A stretch of DNA of 64,000 nt from NCBI GenBank assembly GCA_947650285.1, contig CANTFL010000122.1, forward strand, positions 62,001 through 126,000. The letters are read 5' to 3'. Below the pieces are notes generated by a model, which did no database searches, was not told the origin of the DNA, and was given only the letters and a program-made list of their open reading frames with translations. Positions 10,712 through 22,429 of this stretch are shown here, piece by piece. Each line of letters opens with the position of its first letter. Position 1 is the stretch's first letter. This stretch comes from Hyaloperonospora brassicae. Taxonomy: Eukaryota > Oomycota > Peronosporomycetes > Peronosporales > Peronosporaceae. The position numbers and the translations under genes are program-made.

Positions 10712-11609
10712 CCGAATATGGTTTACTTTTCCACATCTGAAGCAAGTCCGGGATCGATCCGTGGTGGCGACGATCTTAATTTGGACTTATTCTTAAACTC
10801 CTTCTCAGGCTCGATAGCATTCATCACACCGCGGCCCAAATTCTGTGAAGAGTGTCTACCTCCTTCAATTGGGCAAATTGCGCCAACTCTTCTGCTTGCC
10901 GCAGCTAGTCAGTGGGATGGATTTCCAATCTGGACAACATCGTCGTTCGCATGTGTGGGTCAGCATTGTGAACGACATTGTCCAGCACAAGACTTTCTGG
11001 ACCCTCACAGGCATCACTGACGACCGTTAAGTAAAGAAAATGGTCCGTACAGTTTCGATGAGATGCCTTGGGGCCGTGAACAACTTCATGCTCTGTGACG
11101 GTGAGATCTTCGTCGTGAAGGTCTGTAACAGTCTCTGCATCGCGTTTTTGACAGTTTGGCTCTCAAACCACCATGTTTTCACCTGACGACGATAGTAGGT
11201 CTGCGCTTTTCCAGCTAGATGCTGGCCTAGGAGATCAACCTAGATGTTGTTCGGCCACACAAAGCCACATGGACGTTCTGCAAATCCGACTTGTCGAACA
11301 AAAATGCCTTCCTTCACTCCGTTAATCTACAGCCAAGGCCGTGGAAGAGCTCCTTTCCATCTAAAGGTTGAGACGCAAGTTTTTGTTGCTGTGCGTCTGT
11401 CATGTCGATTCTCGGATGCCCTGGGTGCATATGTCCTTGGTTGGGGGTACCCATGTCATGATGGTATCCCGCAGGTAAACCCGCCCTGTATACACCGGGG
11501 TCGGGTGCCTGACCCATGTCGACTGCCGGACATGCTTATCCTGCAAGGGGTATCTCAACACCTGTATGTTGTTGTCGCCGAACACCGAAGTAGGTAGCTG
11601 GCGACCCAT
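10671..11609 (-). pseudogene. gag: Copia gag
   Basis: A likely start is the ATG at 11609 (MGRQLPTSVFGDNN). The phrase LDGKELFHGLG, typical of Copia Gag N termini, is read near 11340 in a shifted frame. The C-terminal zinc knuckle reads CFRCGKVNHIRLSC (CX2CX4HX4C), near 10710-10755. Several stops and frameshifts lie between. Gag builds the particle that packages element RNA. Confidence 0.75.
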
Positions 11610-11912
11610 TTAAAGGTCCCTTCTGAGTGGTATGATCCAGGGTCTGGAGTTTTAATTCTGCCCTGACCTCCCTCTCGAGACTGGCGACATCCGACTCGGG
11701 TGAGCCCTCCCAATGCTTGTTGGCTTGCTCTATCTAAGAGACCTCCGTTCGATTCATTTTTTTGGAGAGGTCCCTAAGCATAACCAGCATTTGAATTATC
11801 GCCGCCAATGGCGCTGTCGACTTTTCATCCAAATGGTCGTCGCCGGTCTTGCCTTGATCTCCGACCACCACAACGTGTGCAGATCGTTTAGCCGCACCGT
11901 CGTCACGTTTAT

Positions 11913-11926
11913 CTGGGCATATAACC
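11913..11926 (-). other. candidate Copia primer-binding site (initiator tRNA-Met, half-molecule type)
   Basis: Directly inside the 5' LTR, the plus strand reads CTGGGCATATAACC, matching the eukaryotic initiator tRNA-Met anticodon arm (CTGGGCCCATAACC) at 12 of 14 positions. Some Copia elements, such as Drosophila copia, prime from an internally cut initiator tRNA, and this site fits that mode. The match is from memory of the tRNA sequence, not from a search. Confidence 0.55.
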
Positions 11927-12289
11927 TGTTAGCGCGTAGGCGCACTTGCGCAGTAGAAGTAGGAAGTAAAAGTAATGTATATTGAGTGTATAGAACTACC
12001 TCCTTCAACACTACGATATGAATGACCAGAAACGGAAACTGCAACTTGACCATGTCAAGTCACACATGGTGTTCGTCTCTTCCTGTCCCATGTAACATCC
12101 TGTCACATGACTTCCGTCTCTGACAGTCCCAACTGTCCAGCTATTATCCTGTCCCACACGTCCCATTTGGTCGATCGTCCCGTCGTGGTCCCACATGTCA
12201 CGTCGTACGGTAATCATCCCATGAAGTGACACCGTACCATGGTATAGCACTTGAACCTTGAAACCTGATAAACACGATAGTTTCTAACA
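11927..12289 (-). repeat. 5' LTR of the Copia element (363 bp)
   Basis: It is the direct repeat of 7051-7413, with the same length and about 14 differences, including a short divergent patch near 12214-12226. It would carry the element promoter. Confidence 0.93.
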
Positions 12290-12291
12290 CG

Positions 12292-12668
12292 ACATGGTCG
12301 TTGCTCGCGAGGAGATCTTTGGACCGGTCATACCTATACGGAAGTTCAAGACCATTGACGAAGTCATCAAGCGTGCCAACGACTCCATGTATGGCCTTGG
12401 TGGTGGCGTCGTGATCACAAACGTCAACTGCGCCATCAAGATCTCAAATGGACCTCGTGCAGGGACAGTGTATGTGAATTGCTACGACGTATTCGACGCG
12501 AACGCGCCGTTTGTCGGTCTTAACGACTCTAGCATTGGTCTTGAGAACGGGGAGCTGGGTATGCGCAACTACTTGGAGCACAAGACGGTGATCAAAAAGA
12601 GTCTAGACGACTCGATGCCTTGTCACGAGCCCCACAAATTGCAAAGATGCTGTCGTAAAATTAAATGA
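12292..12668 (+). pseudogene. aldehyde dehydrogenase pseudogene, C-terminal fragment
   Basis: The frame resumes the ALDH protein exactly where the Copia element cut it: VVAREEIFGPVIPI (the conserved EEIFGPV motif), YGLGGGVVITN, AGTVYVNCYDVFDANAPFVG and LEHKTVIKKSL, then a short non-conserved tail to a TGA. This piece is open, unlike the middle fragment. Some conserved positions are changed, for example in the Gly-rich segment after APF. It cannot be expressed as part of the intact enzyme. Confidence 0.9.
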
Positions 12669-12715
12669 ATGAACGAATGATGGAATCAACTCAATGGATG
12701 TTAAGTACTATATAA

Positions 12716-13092
12716 ATGTATGTACGTATGTATGTATGTATGTATGTATGTATGTATGTATGTATGTATGTATGTATGTATGTATGTATGTATGTATGTA
12801 TGTATGTATGTATGTATGTATGTATGTATGAAGCTTGTGTATGTATGTATGTATGTATGTATGTATGTATGTTTGCGTGTATGTATGTATGTATGTTTGT
12901 GTGTATGTATGTATGTATGTATGTATGTATGTATGTATGTATGTATGTATGTATGTATGTATGTATGTATGTATGTATGTATGTATGTATGTATGTATGT
13001 ATGTATGTATGTATGTATGTATGTATGTATGTATGTATGTATGTATGTATGTATGTATGTATGTATGTATGTATGTATGTATGTATGTATGA
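12716..13092. repeat. ATGT tetranucleotide microsatellite
   Basis: About 94 units of ATGT (TACA on the other strand) with a few interruptions, including TTTGCGTG near 12871 and TTTGTGTG near 12895. The phrase GAAGCTTGTGTAT occurs both at about 12830 and at the downstream edge near 13091, suggesting slippage or duplication of an end block. It starts about 50 bp past the ALDH stop codon. Open frames through it (MYVC, IHTY repeats) are artefacts of the repeat. Confidence 0.97.
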
Positions 13093-13123
13093 AGCTTGTG
13101 TATCATTCAACAAAAGCAGCGTT

Positions 13124-13145
13124 TGTAACGGGGTAGCCCGTTACA
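13124..13145. repeat. perfect inverted repeat resembling an LTR start
   Basis: Arms TGTAACGGG and CCCGTTACA are separated by 4 bases. The left arm matches the start of the Gypsy A LTR (TGTAACGGG at 6077). A related palindrome lies at 38154-38174. It may mark the edge of a decayed LTR. Confidence 0.5.
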
Positions 13146-13988
13146 TAAAATACCAGAACTTTATGTACGTATGCATGTATGAATGTATGTATGCTTGTAC
13201 GTACATGCAGACATGCATACATACAACTTACACTCGAATTTTATGCTTTATTAAACTGTACATTGCATCTTCTAATGAGTTACATTGTATATTTATGATA
13301 TATTATCTACGTTTCGTTATTTTCAAAGCCTAGGACATATTGTCATCACCAACATTATATGCATTATAGAACTGGTCGGTCGCTCTATGCATAAATCTGA
13401 CATTGTGTTATTATAAGAATGCTAGTCATTATTACTGCTGTCTCGCGCAGGGAAAGCTACTAGAGATATTATTTTAAGGTGATGTGTATGCTTGTCGATA
13501 ATTAAGTCAATTGATCAGGGGAAGCACATGATGCATGTACACAGAAGGATTTAATGTTAGTGTTGCAGCACTTTTTTTTAAAACGGACTTATATTATAAA
13601 ACATGTAAAGCTCTAATCTATCATTTTATGTCAAACCTACTAGTGATGCACGAAGTAGTTTACGAATGTTTGTCAACTAACCTTAGCCGATGGGGGTTTC
13701 AAGCCAAGTGTCAAATGGAATAATAAATTGGTTTAATACTAATCGAGATTCAAATTCGACTAACGATAGCTACAAAAATACAGCGAATGAGTATCATATC
13801 CTAGTAGGCTCATTGATAGTCATCATAGTTGATTCTTGCCCGAATGATTCAGCGTCGAAGTAAAATGCTGCGCGATATTATTTTCTTCATTACTAACTGT
13901 GAAAAATTAAATGAAAAGGGAAAACTATAAACGTGGCTACCAGATTAAATGTTGTATATAGTACCAGAGTGATCAATCATCTCGGATC
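13146..13988. other. AT-rich DNA without recognisable gene
   Basis: A few more ATGT-like units occur up to about 13200 (ATGTACGTATGCATG). The rest has only short frames with no recognisable protein motif. Confidence 0.6.
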
Positions 13989-14603
13989 ATGAAACGACGG
14001 AAGCACAAGCGCCAAGCTCAGATAGCTGAACAACATCGCCGCCATGTTTTGCTTTTGTACGACAAGCTCACGTAGGTAATACTTTCCTACCCCTTTTTCG
14101 TCACATTAAAAACTCATTCGGGTGGTGTTACCAATTACTCGTCTTCGTGTACTTACATAGTTCCCACAACGGTAGTCCATACGTAACCCTCTACCCTTCT
14201 ATAATTTTTCCGTGCGACGCTTGATTGATCCATACTTCCCTTTATCTTTCCAGTCTCTTCCGCGTAAAAGCATTAGTGATAATTTCTATGGGCAGAGGAC
14301 GTGGCATTGACAAGATGATGGCGGACGTCTGCGCGCAAAACGGAGATCGAGTGTACGTCGCTTCTCAAGACTTAAACCGTGGGCTGCCATGTCTTAAGAG
14401 CAAAGGACGAGAGGCTTCGGTCAATGCGTCACCACCGTAGTGCGGAACTTACAAATATTCGTAAGTTAATGCCTCCGTTGGCTGTCAGCAGCTCTCGTGA
14501 GTATATACAGACTATTTACATTTACCTGGAAGCAGATGTGCAGAGCAAAAGGTGTACAAGCAGCTGGCAGCGGCAAATTATTAATTTATGTAGTTTGCTA
14601 TGA
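13989..14603 (+). pseudogene. relic of a short-chain dehydrogenase/reductase-like gene with one possible intron
   Basis: An ATG at 13989 opens a short basic exon (MKRRKHKRQAQIAEQHRR...). A possible intron at 14072-14253 starts GTAGGT, ends TTTCCAG and keeps the frame into LFRVKALVIISMGRGRGI, then DKMMADVCAQNGDRVYVASQDL. That pattern (strand, Gly-rich turn, helix, strand ending in a small residue and Asp) resembles the NAD(P)-binding start of SDR enzymes. The frame then breaks near 14415, and possible later pieces appear in other frames up to 14603. The family call is by pattern only. It could be a decayed gene or a chance resemblance. Confidence 0.35.
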
Positions 14604-17600
14604 TGCAATGAATAGGATAATAATATGTTTAACCATCAAGCCTTAATTAATCGCGTCGGTTGGAACAAATATCGAATTAGATTGAAAAATGCAATATAAT
14701 TAGGTCAATCTGCTCATGGTGTACATTTAATCCACCGATCATTTCATGTCTCTTTCGAATTAAGTCCAATTCTTCGCCTTAACATGCTACTTTTGGGTGC
14801 TGATTCCATACGGCGCACCGAATATCTTTGTTTCAATTGTCAACTTGTCTTTTGGCAGACGAATACGTGAGATCGGACCTTATATATGACATGAATTGCA
14901 TTTCACCTACGGGACTTCGAATACGTGTCTGAAGCATATGTTATATTAATCCCCACGACTTAATCCTAAATGACCTTCCGAGTAAATACCGCTCGTTGCT
15001 CTTTATTTGTCATTGCCAACAGCAACTTCTATGGGGTATCTGCCATCATAATCTCCAACTTAACAAATTCAGACACGAGAATTACTTTAGGAACGTTATG
15101 AAAGATAAATTATTATGTATGTCTACATGTTTGCAATCAAAATGCTCTTGCAACCTCAAATATTTTTTTGCGTGTGTTTCTACGATAACACTTGTATGAT
15201 ATCAACACTCGTAACTATAGCTCATACAATAACTGCTGCAAGCAATATATGTCACCTACAGCATATGACGCAAATATAAGCTCTGCCTCAATTCTTATCA
15301 ACTAATCATCTGGATGGATTTTGCATATCCATGCAGCTTCGCACCGACCTCTTATAGCACACACTGTATAAGGATATTACGGTTCGTTTTGACGGCATTG
15401 TAGATCGCTTTAGTATTCGATCTATAAATTCTGCGATGTCGGTCCTACACCATTGATATATAGCTATAAGTCATTCAGCATCTATAAATACATTACGAGG
15501 AATTTGGCGAGCTTTAAATTGTTTATAGTTATTTTTGTGTCTATTTTGTTGTCTTGTAGATTGCAAACTAATGGTTAAGACGCGTGCATCTTTTTATACA
15601 TAGCAGAATTATAACCGATGATAAAACGACTTTGTACGCGTCGCAGCACTTAAACTGCTTGCAAAAAGATAGTTTAACCTGTTGCCGTCAGACGCGACGC
15701 ATTCGTTTCTGAAATTGTTTAGTACTCCATTTGTATATCTCTCTTAAAGTCTCGTATATGTCGATCATGAATTCTTAAATTAACTTGTATCCAAAGTCGT
15801 CTTCCAATGTGCCCGCATACTAAGATACTTGTTAACAGCACCTGTATCATTTTATGGACAATGAAAGTCGCCAAAACTATCAATGGTGGCACTTTTTTAT
15901 CTCTGTAACCAATCGATCATTAAAATGTACACAGATTACAGTTCATTGTTTACATTCTTACTTGTAATGCAAGCTCATTACCACCGTATTATAATGACGC
16001 TAAGTCACAAATTGGAATGTAACAGTTTGCTTTACAGTCGATCTGATTTTTTTACATTCATCGAATTTTGGCATTAGCTATTCATCCCAACTTTAAGTCT
16101 TTACCCTTGAACGTCCTTAGCTATATACATCCACAAACATACTTATTGGTACCTCTAGCTGTGTTTCTAGGCTGTCAGTCGTTTTTTGCGTCTAAGTAAT
16201 ATTCGGCTATTTTCAAAGCACGACGATACGTTTTATTGCTTGTAAAGCACCAGGATCACCTCCGCCGTAACGAAGTATACGATGGCCAAAAATATTAATT
16301 TATAATCCTACCTCAATATTCGCTCGTAACCGCTAACAACCAAGGTCGATTGAATCGTTATACTGTACAATCTTCTTCAATCTTTGCTATGAATACCCGC
16401 TTGTTGTGCAAAATGCGTGCAATATGGTATTACCACAACAAACTTATATGGTTAGTACAGCTTGTCTTTCTACAACCCCAATATAGCTCTTAATGTATAC
16501 TTTGTACCTCTTGTATCATTTTATTTCCAAAAATGATGGCAGAATACCTCGCTCGCATTCATATTTGGTCTCTGCTTCTCTGTGCACAGGGCATGTGCAA
16601 CTCAAAATTACTATTTCACAAATTAGGGGCGCCTTGTCTTCAGGAAATTGGTGAGTAGTTACTACCAAAATTTGACTCGGCTCTACTCACTTTTTTGATA
16701 AATTCGTAAATTGGCTTCTTCTTTCTAGAGGGTATGCGGTATGTTTTATACAAAACCCACTTTTTGTATCACTTTCAATAGAAATCGATGCCTTTTTCGG
16801 TTTCTATCACAAACTGTTAGGCGACTTCATTAATTAACCAAAGGAAATCGGGGCAAGGCAAAAGAAGTCCATAGTAGTGTAGACACCTCCACCATCTGTG
16901 TGCATCACGTAAGTTCGTGCAATCCAAATAGCGACCGGAGCTCAACCAATCGCATTAATCTAAATGTCAAAGTTACCTTTGACTGTAAAAAGTAAACGCG
17001 GGAAAAGTTTGCCTGGTATTCACCAAAGCTTACCAGTTCCCGGCTATTTAGATGATCACAGGTAGTTATTGAATTATTTACGTCAGAGCTCATGACTTCG
17101 CATACCATGTAGATCAGTAAAATGCCTATCCAATTTTTATTTGACGAAATTGTTCTTAACGGTTTCTCTTTAGCACATACATGCATTTCTGAAGTGTCGC
17201 GTAAGTGACCTAAGCGCTTAAAGCCAGGTATCTAGAGATGTGTCATATTAAAATCGAATCGTGACTATCTACGCAATGATAAAGGTGGATTAAGGTACCA
17301 CATAAAACATTTGAATTAAGTCAATATCCAGGTCATTTGATCACAATTATTTTGCTTCATTCGTGAGGGCATTACATCATTACACTGTTACTTGTAACCG
17401 CAACAACTAACACGTCGTTGCTGCATTGCACGTCCAACAAAAGAGCGCGCTCAAATCCGGGGGTCAATTTACGCTCCCCTTTACGATATATAATACACTT
17501 CATATAGAATTGGTGATACAAAATGAAACGACATCACGCCCAAGGTTCGGGGCGTACTTAAAATTGAGGAACTCGCCGAGTTCGCGATTGTAAGTATACC

Positions 17601-19376
17601 AACTTGAACGTCAAATATGTCTTGTTGAATTACCGTAGCACACTTTCATTCTTAGCTTACGACGGGACACTACTACAACAGGCATAAAGATTGATGGTCA
17701 GGCTGAGGCGTTTATCAAATGTCGTCTTGGATTACTATCTGATGTCCATACTTTTGCTTCAGGTTTCGCACAATGACGACGTTTAAATGTATTTGCTGCG
17801 TGGAGTAACAATTTTGCGATAAAAGACACGACAAACGAATGTGTTGGCTCAACACACTATTAGCAAATTTGATAATCGTTTTCTTGCGTATATTGAATTC
17901 AACTTAGTCATTTATCCCCTCATTTAAAGGGTCCAGCGACGCTGACTGATCGTGTAAATTTTTTTGGAATGTGTATCCACCTCAATCAGCCGACCGAATT
18001 GCTCTAAGTCTTCTGGCTGGCGTTATTTATTACCATGATGGATGTTCAAGCTAAGCAACAATGGCAAACGCATACTTAAACTCGCTGAGTGGGCTAAATT
18101 ACCCGCACCATCACATCTTGACGTCCGTCAGATATAAAATGTGATCTATATAATATATGTGCGACGCCTTTGATGCCAACAAACACCATTAACCTTTGCG
18201 TGGGTGATTTCATACTGTAAGCTCTTGTAAATCCAGTGAATTGCTAATATAAGATTAAACTACCTCACCAAGTCTCTAACTGCTTAAGTTAATACGTCTA
18301 CAATATTCTAAACTCATACAGTCAGAGGAGATCAATCTTGATGTCACCGGGCCACATTGTAACACATTCACGCTCTGCGTAGACGATTTGACGAATGTAT
18401 TTAATGCTCGATTAAATTAACTTACTGCCAAGATATTATATGGCTCTTTCTCGTCGCATGATTGTAGAGCAAGATTGTGTTGCTGCTCGTACTGCATACC
18501 TTCCCCCTGAATTTTCCGGTCGAGCATACCGTGACACGGAAGTAGCTCGCAGGCAAATTTGACTTTCGATTCATTTTAATAAGCTTGTCCCAATTTACAA
18601 TCTGGGACAATAATTTCCTTAAGGTGCCCTTTAACTTTGACTTGTTGATTTCCTCTTGCACCAAAGTAGATTGCTGGTGACACTTTGATGATCGCACGAG
18701 AGAAAGAAATGGATATAGAAACTGAGGCTGATAATGGCACCAACCATGCTGCAATACTGACATCACTTGACATAGTCAAGCCTTACTGGAGCTTACCGAG
18801 TTGCTCGCTGGAGAGAACCCTATAAACGTAGCCTTTGAAACGGTTCCGAGCATAGTCTGATCTAGTACTTCGCCTAAGTACGGTGCTGGCAAATTTTCTT
18901 CTACGTAATATCATCCTATCTAGGCCCTTTGGCAACAAAAGAAGATTACACTTGTCCGACCACACCGCCGACACGCGACATTAGACTCACCGCCCCTTGA
19001 TTTTAGTGTGCAATTCTGCATCTTTGCATAATATTTATCAAACAAATAAATGATATGATGAGTAATACGTTCTCGCGTCTGTTTCCACAATAAAGTGTTG
19101 GACGATTCCATGAACTCGACCAGGTCACACTGAACATAGTATACCTGTGGAACAATGCGAGGGGATCACACATGGATCAGGTACGTACTTTTTGTGATGT
19201 ATAGCTGTTTTATATCAGTGATGCTTAGTCACAAATTTATGTTGCAGGTATCACCGTACTAAACGGTAAACCTTACATTTTATTAAATACGAAGATTTTT
19301 TTCCAGGTGTTAAAAAACCAAACAAACATCAGTTCTCATTCTGATCTGGATAAGACAAAGACCGGATCGCTTAAGG
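14604..19376. other. AT-rich intergenic DNA; no recognisable gene
   Basis: Frames here are short and mostly lack features. The densest set is on the minus strand at 18422-19111 (frames of 63-114 codons in different phases, for example NQQVKVKGHLKEIIV), perhaps a broken gene that I cannot identify. A 93-codon minus frame at 16905-17186 is also unrecognised. No tRNA, LTR pair or tandem array was seen. Confidence 0.55.
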
Positions 19377-20361
19377 TGTGAACATCAACTGGAGTACTGG
19401 ATCGCTAACAATAATGGAGAATAGAGGAATATGGAAGCAAGCTGGAGGAGTGGATCGTCAAGATCATCAAACATGCGAGGTCTCAGAAGTGACGGCGATT
19501 CGACGGTGGATGCCCCATAAGAGACTCGAGAGATTGATCACGATCCACCCCGAGTATTTAATGCTTGATTGTGTGGACACATAATTGTGTGGACACATAA
19601 AAGTTAAGGATCACATACCGCGATCTTTTACCCAAATTATCCACCCCGGGCGATCCACCACCTAGCGATTCACTATGGAGCGATCCACTACCTAGCGATC
19701 CGCTATGAAGCGATCCTCCACCCGAGTATCTGCTGTGGACCAGATGATGCACGAGGTGAATTACATGGACAGGCGATACGCAACAGTGATCTAGCGAACA
19801 GATAGACATAGTCATAGGTTTTGGATTTGGTTTGTCGACATTAAACGGAATTGAATTTGCAACGAAAGACACGCGTCGAGTTCTCCCGGGCGGGAACTTT
19901 GGCCTCCCGTTGAATAAAGAGTGACCCGCGTCTCTGCAAGCTTCGCCCTTAGAGTTTTTGGCCAACCGGAACATCGATTCTCACTCCCCCCAACTTCGAT
20001 CGGACGCAGGGATCCTTACGGTTCAGATTCAAGATCACGAGACGGCTCAAGTGGTCAGAAGGCTCGCGGATCAAGCATCACGTTTGGATACAGGCGACTC
20101 TGGGAGAGCGCCCAAGTGTACTTGCTATAGAGTGAAGAATTTCCACTCGATCCACCCCACGTTTAAACGGGTGCAGAGTTTCTACCCGATCAACCCCTAT
20201 CCCTAAAGCGGTCAACATCAGCTTCAACTCAAGTCCACCAAGAAGAGTGTAACCCGCCCCGCCGACGGTACCCAAGGTGAGCAAGAAGATACAGAACACG
20301 AAATCGAGGTACCCCCACCATTAGTCGGTCATCCGGGCGCCAGTGGAGAGTCGGGGTCACA
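19377..20361 (+). repeat. 5' LTR of Gypsy B (about 985 bp)
   Basis: It begins TGTGAACATCAACTGG and ends near GGGTCACA. The first roughly 870 bp are almost identical to the 3' LTR, while the last roughly 110 bp are much more divergent. It contains a 30-bp tandem repeat. The exact ends are inferred from where the two copies stop matching and from the TGTGAAC/GTTCACA inverted ends, so they may be off by a few bases. Confidence 0.85.
19651..19739 (+). repeat. 30-bp tandem repeat inside the Gypsy B 5' LTR
   Basis: Three units start CGATCCACCACCTAGCGATT, CGATCCACTACCTAGCGATC and CGATCCTCCACCCGAG. The 3' LTR has four units at 30884-31002, so copy number differs by one within the same element. Confidence 0.85.
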
Positions 20362-20365
20362 AGGA

Positions 20366-22059
20366 ATGTGTGATCACCACTCCATTAGAATGGTGCGCGT
20401 GCCCGGATCTTCAGGGGACTCAAGGTTTCACCGGGAGTCCCTGAGCGAAGAGGTCAAGATCAAGACTGATCCTGGGATAATAGCGCCAGCAAAAGAGGGA
20501 TTGTCGCAGATGCGTGAGAATGAAGGATCTTCAGATCGTCAAAGTTTTGGGAGGGGCTTTGACGACAAGAAAAGAAAAGAGGAAGATCGGTAGCACGATC
20601 TGGAAGAAAATACCCGACGCCCTCCTGAGGTCCCTTCGGGGGGGGGGGTCACCACAGATCGCGCCACAAAGCACGATCTGCAGGATGAAAGTCCTAAGGG
20701 ACTCCTCCAACGATTTTTATTCACATCAGATGAACCATCCGAAATAATGAAGAAAGAAGCGAAGAGTTCGGAAGACTTAAAGAAGCTGGCCGCGGTGAAA
20801 CAAGATCGAAACGTCTACAAGAACAGGCAAGCCGGATACAAGGTCAAGACGGAGAAGACGGATCGAGCCTCACAGTCAGTGGATCGCGAAATGAAGTTTG
20901 AGGATTGGTGATTCGACGAAATCAGCCGGGAATACCATCTAAAGGAGCTGAAGAAGATGTTTTCGAGTGACCCTGTGCTGAAGAGGCTGGATCGTGTCTT
21001 AGTAGATCACATGACTATCGTCGTGAGCACCGATACCGAGGTGATAAAAGATTACCACAGGTGGCAACGGCAGGGGCAGCGGATGGTGGTGGGTTCTCTA
21101 ACCAAAGAATGCGGATGTCTGCCATGGCCGAACTGAAAGATTTTACCGGACGAGAAAAGATTGAATAAAGGGCCAGAAACTGGATCATTAGGGTGAAGTC
21201 AGCGTTCCTACGCGATCAAGCGCCTGATGCAGGGAAATGCCTGGCGTTCAGCGATATTCTTACGATACCGGCGCGTGAATGGTATGACCAGTTCAGCCTC
21301 TCAACGAGGACTTTGTGGAAGGCACTCCTGGAAGGATTCATGGCCAAATACAGAGGGAAGAATCGTATTTCGGTTGGGACACTCTACTGTCAAGCCCGTA
21401 AGTAATTGATCGAGATTCCATTGGAGTACTTGTACCGTCTGAACGTGGCTGCGATCCGAGAGAAGATCTCGATACGATATAGATCGTCTGATATCCACAA
21501 GGAACATGTGAATCATTACATTGGTACCCTGGACGATCGTGATCTGGTGAGAATATTGACAATTTTACGCCTTGGAGATACAGACAATCTGGGAGTAACT
21601 CTGCAAGTATGCGAAAATACGGAAGTCCGAGAAGCTCACGCCTCTATGGGTTCGAATAAATTTCGACAGCGTCTTACGTCACAGGCGGCCCAAATGCCAG
21701 CGAAACCGACCCGGGCTGTGAGATCAATCCACGTGGAAAGCGAGAGCAGTGGATCAGAAGTTGACTCCTGCGGATCGGATACTGACTCCGATCGACGAAA
21801 TATGTACATGGCTGCAGCTGCAGATCGCGCTCAGAAGCCAGGAGACCCGATCGTTCAAAATGAGAGATTCGATCAAGAGAGGCACTACGATCGTGGAAAG
21901 TCTCAAACAGTGTGTACGCACTGTAGGTCAAAAAGACATGACTGTCGCGAGTGTTGGAAGCGACTGACGTGTCAGAAGTGCGGACTTAAAGGTCATCCTG
22001 CGGACAAATGTTACTACGCGTGTTCCGTATGCAAGAAAGTCCACGATGAAGGAAAGTGA
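20366..22059 (+). pseudogene. gag: gag (Gypsy B)
   Basis: The N-terminal part (20366 to about 21130) is one frame with two stops and a charged, Lys/Glu/Asp-rich composition. After a frameshift and a stop, the conserved gag core appears: VKSAFLRDQAPDAGKCLAF, PAREWYDQFSLSTRTLWKALLEGF, and after another stop IPLEYLYRLNVAAIREK. The C terminus carries two CX2CX4HX4C knuckles, CTHCRSKRHDCREC and CQKCGLKGHPADKC, near 21920-22010. A G run of about 11 at 20637-20647 may be a slippage spot. It encodes the particle protein. Confidence 0.85.
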
Positions 22060-22429
22060 CCGATGGAACAGTTTTATAACATGATCCGCCAATGGTATGT
22101 TCCTACCAAGCATGCAGTGCTGTTGCTGGAACAAGCGGAGAAGATGCTAAATTAGGACGCTCGCCAGGTTGGAATCTGGTACGAGCCGAGCGTTCTAGGC
22201 TCTGCATATATGCATTTGAGGAGAGGAAGTTGGTCGACGGAAGCGATGACAAGCAGGATGATCGACATAATACATGTGATTCTTCAAACTGTCTGCGTTC
22301 CGTTTCGAGTGTTAAAAGACATGCCGTGTACGCCCGATCGCCCACCAAGATGAAAGTTGTCTTAGCGCCGGGCGAGTCAAGGGGATATTGAAAATACCAT
22401 ACACCAAGAATATGGTTCAAGCAAGCTAA
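22060..22429 (+). other. gag-protease spacer (Gypsy B)
   Basis: Frames change here and no domain is recognised. It connects the zinc knuckles to the protease. Confidence 0.4.

Larger units (their letters stand above)
7051..12289 (-). mobile_element. complete Ty1/Copia retrotransposon inserted in the ALDH gene
   Basis: The element is 5239 bp with two 363-bp LTRs. On the minus strand the order is gag, zinc knuckle, protease, pre-integrase, integrase, RT, RNase H; integrase before RT is diagnostic of Ty1/Copia. The two LTRs differ at roughly 14 positions, so the insertion is not very recent. ALDH coding sequence is interrupted exactly at both ends (TENM before, VVAREEIFGP after). The flanking 5-mers (AAACA at 7046-7050 and CGACA at 12290-12294) are only partly alike, so the target duplication is eroded. 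All its genes carry stops or frameshifts. Confidence 0.93.

Noticed and set aside
12691..13333. Long open frames on both strands through the microsatellite (MYVC and IHTY repeats)
   Set aside because: A tetranucleotide repeat without stops is open in several frames by necessity, and there is no other coding signal.
18422..19111. A minus-strand gene
   Set aside because: Neighbouring frames overlap in different phases and none shows a known motif; recorded only within the gap entry.
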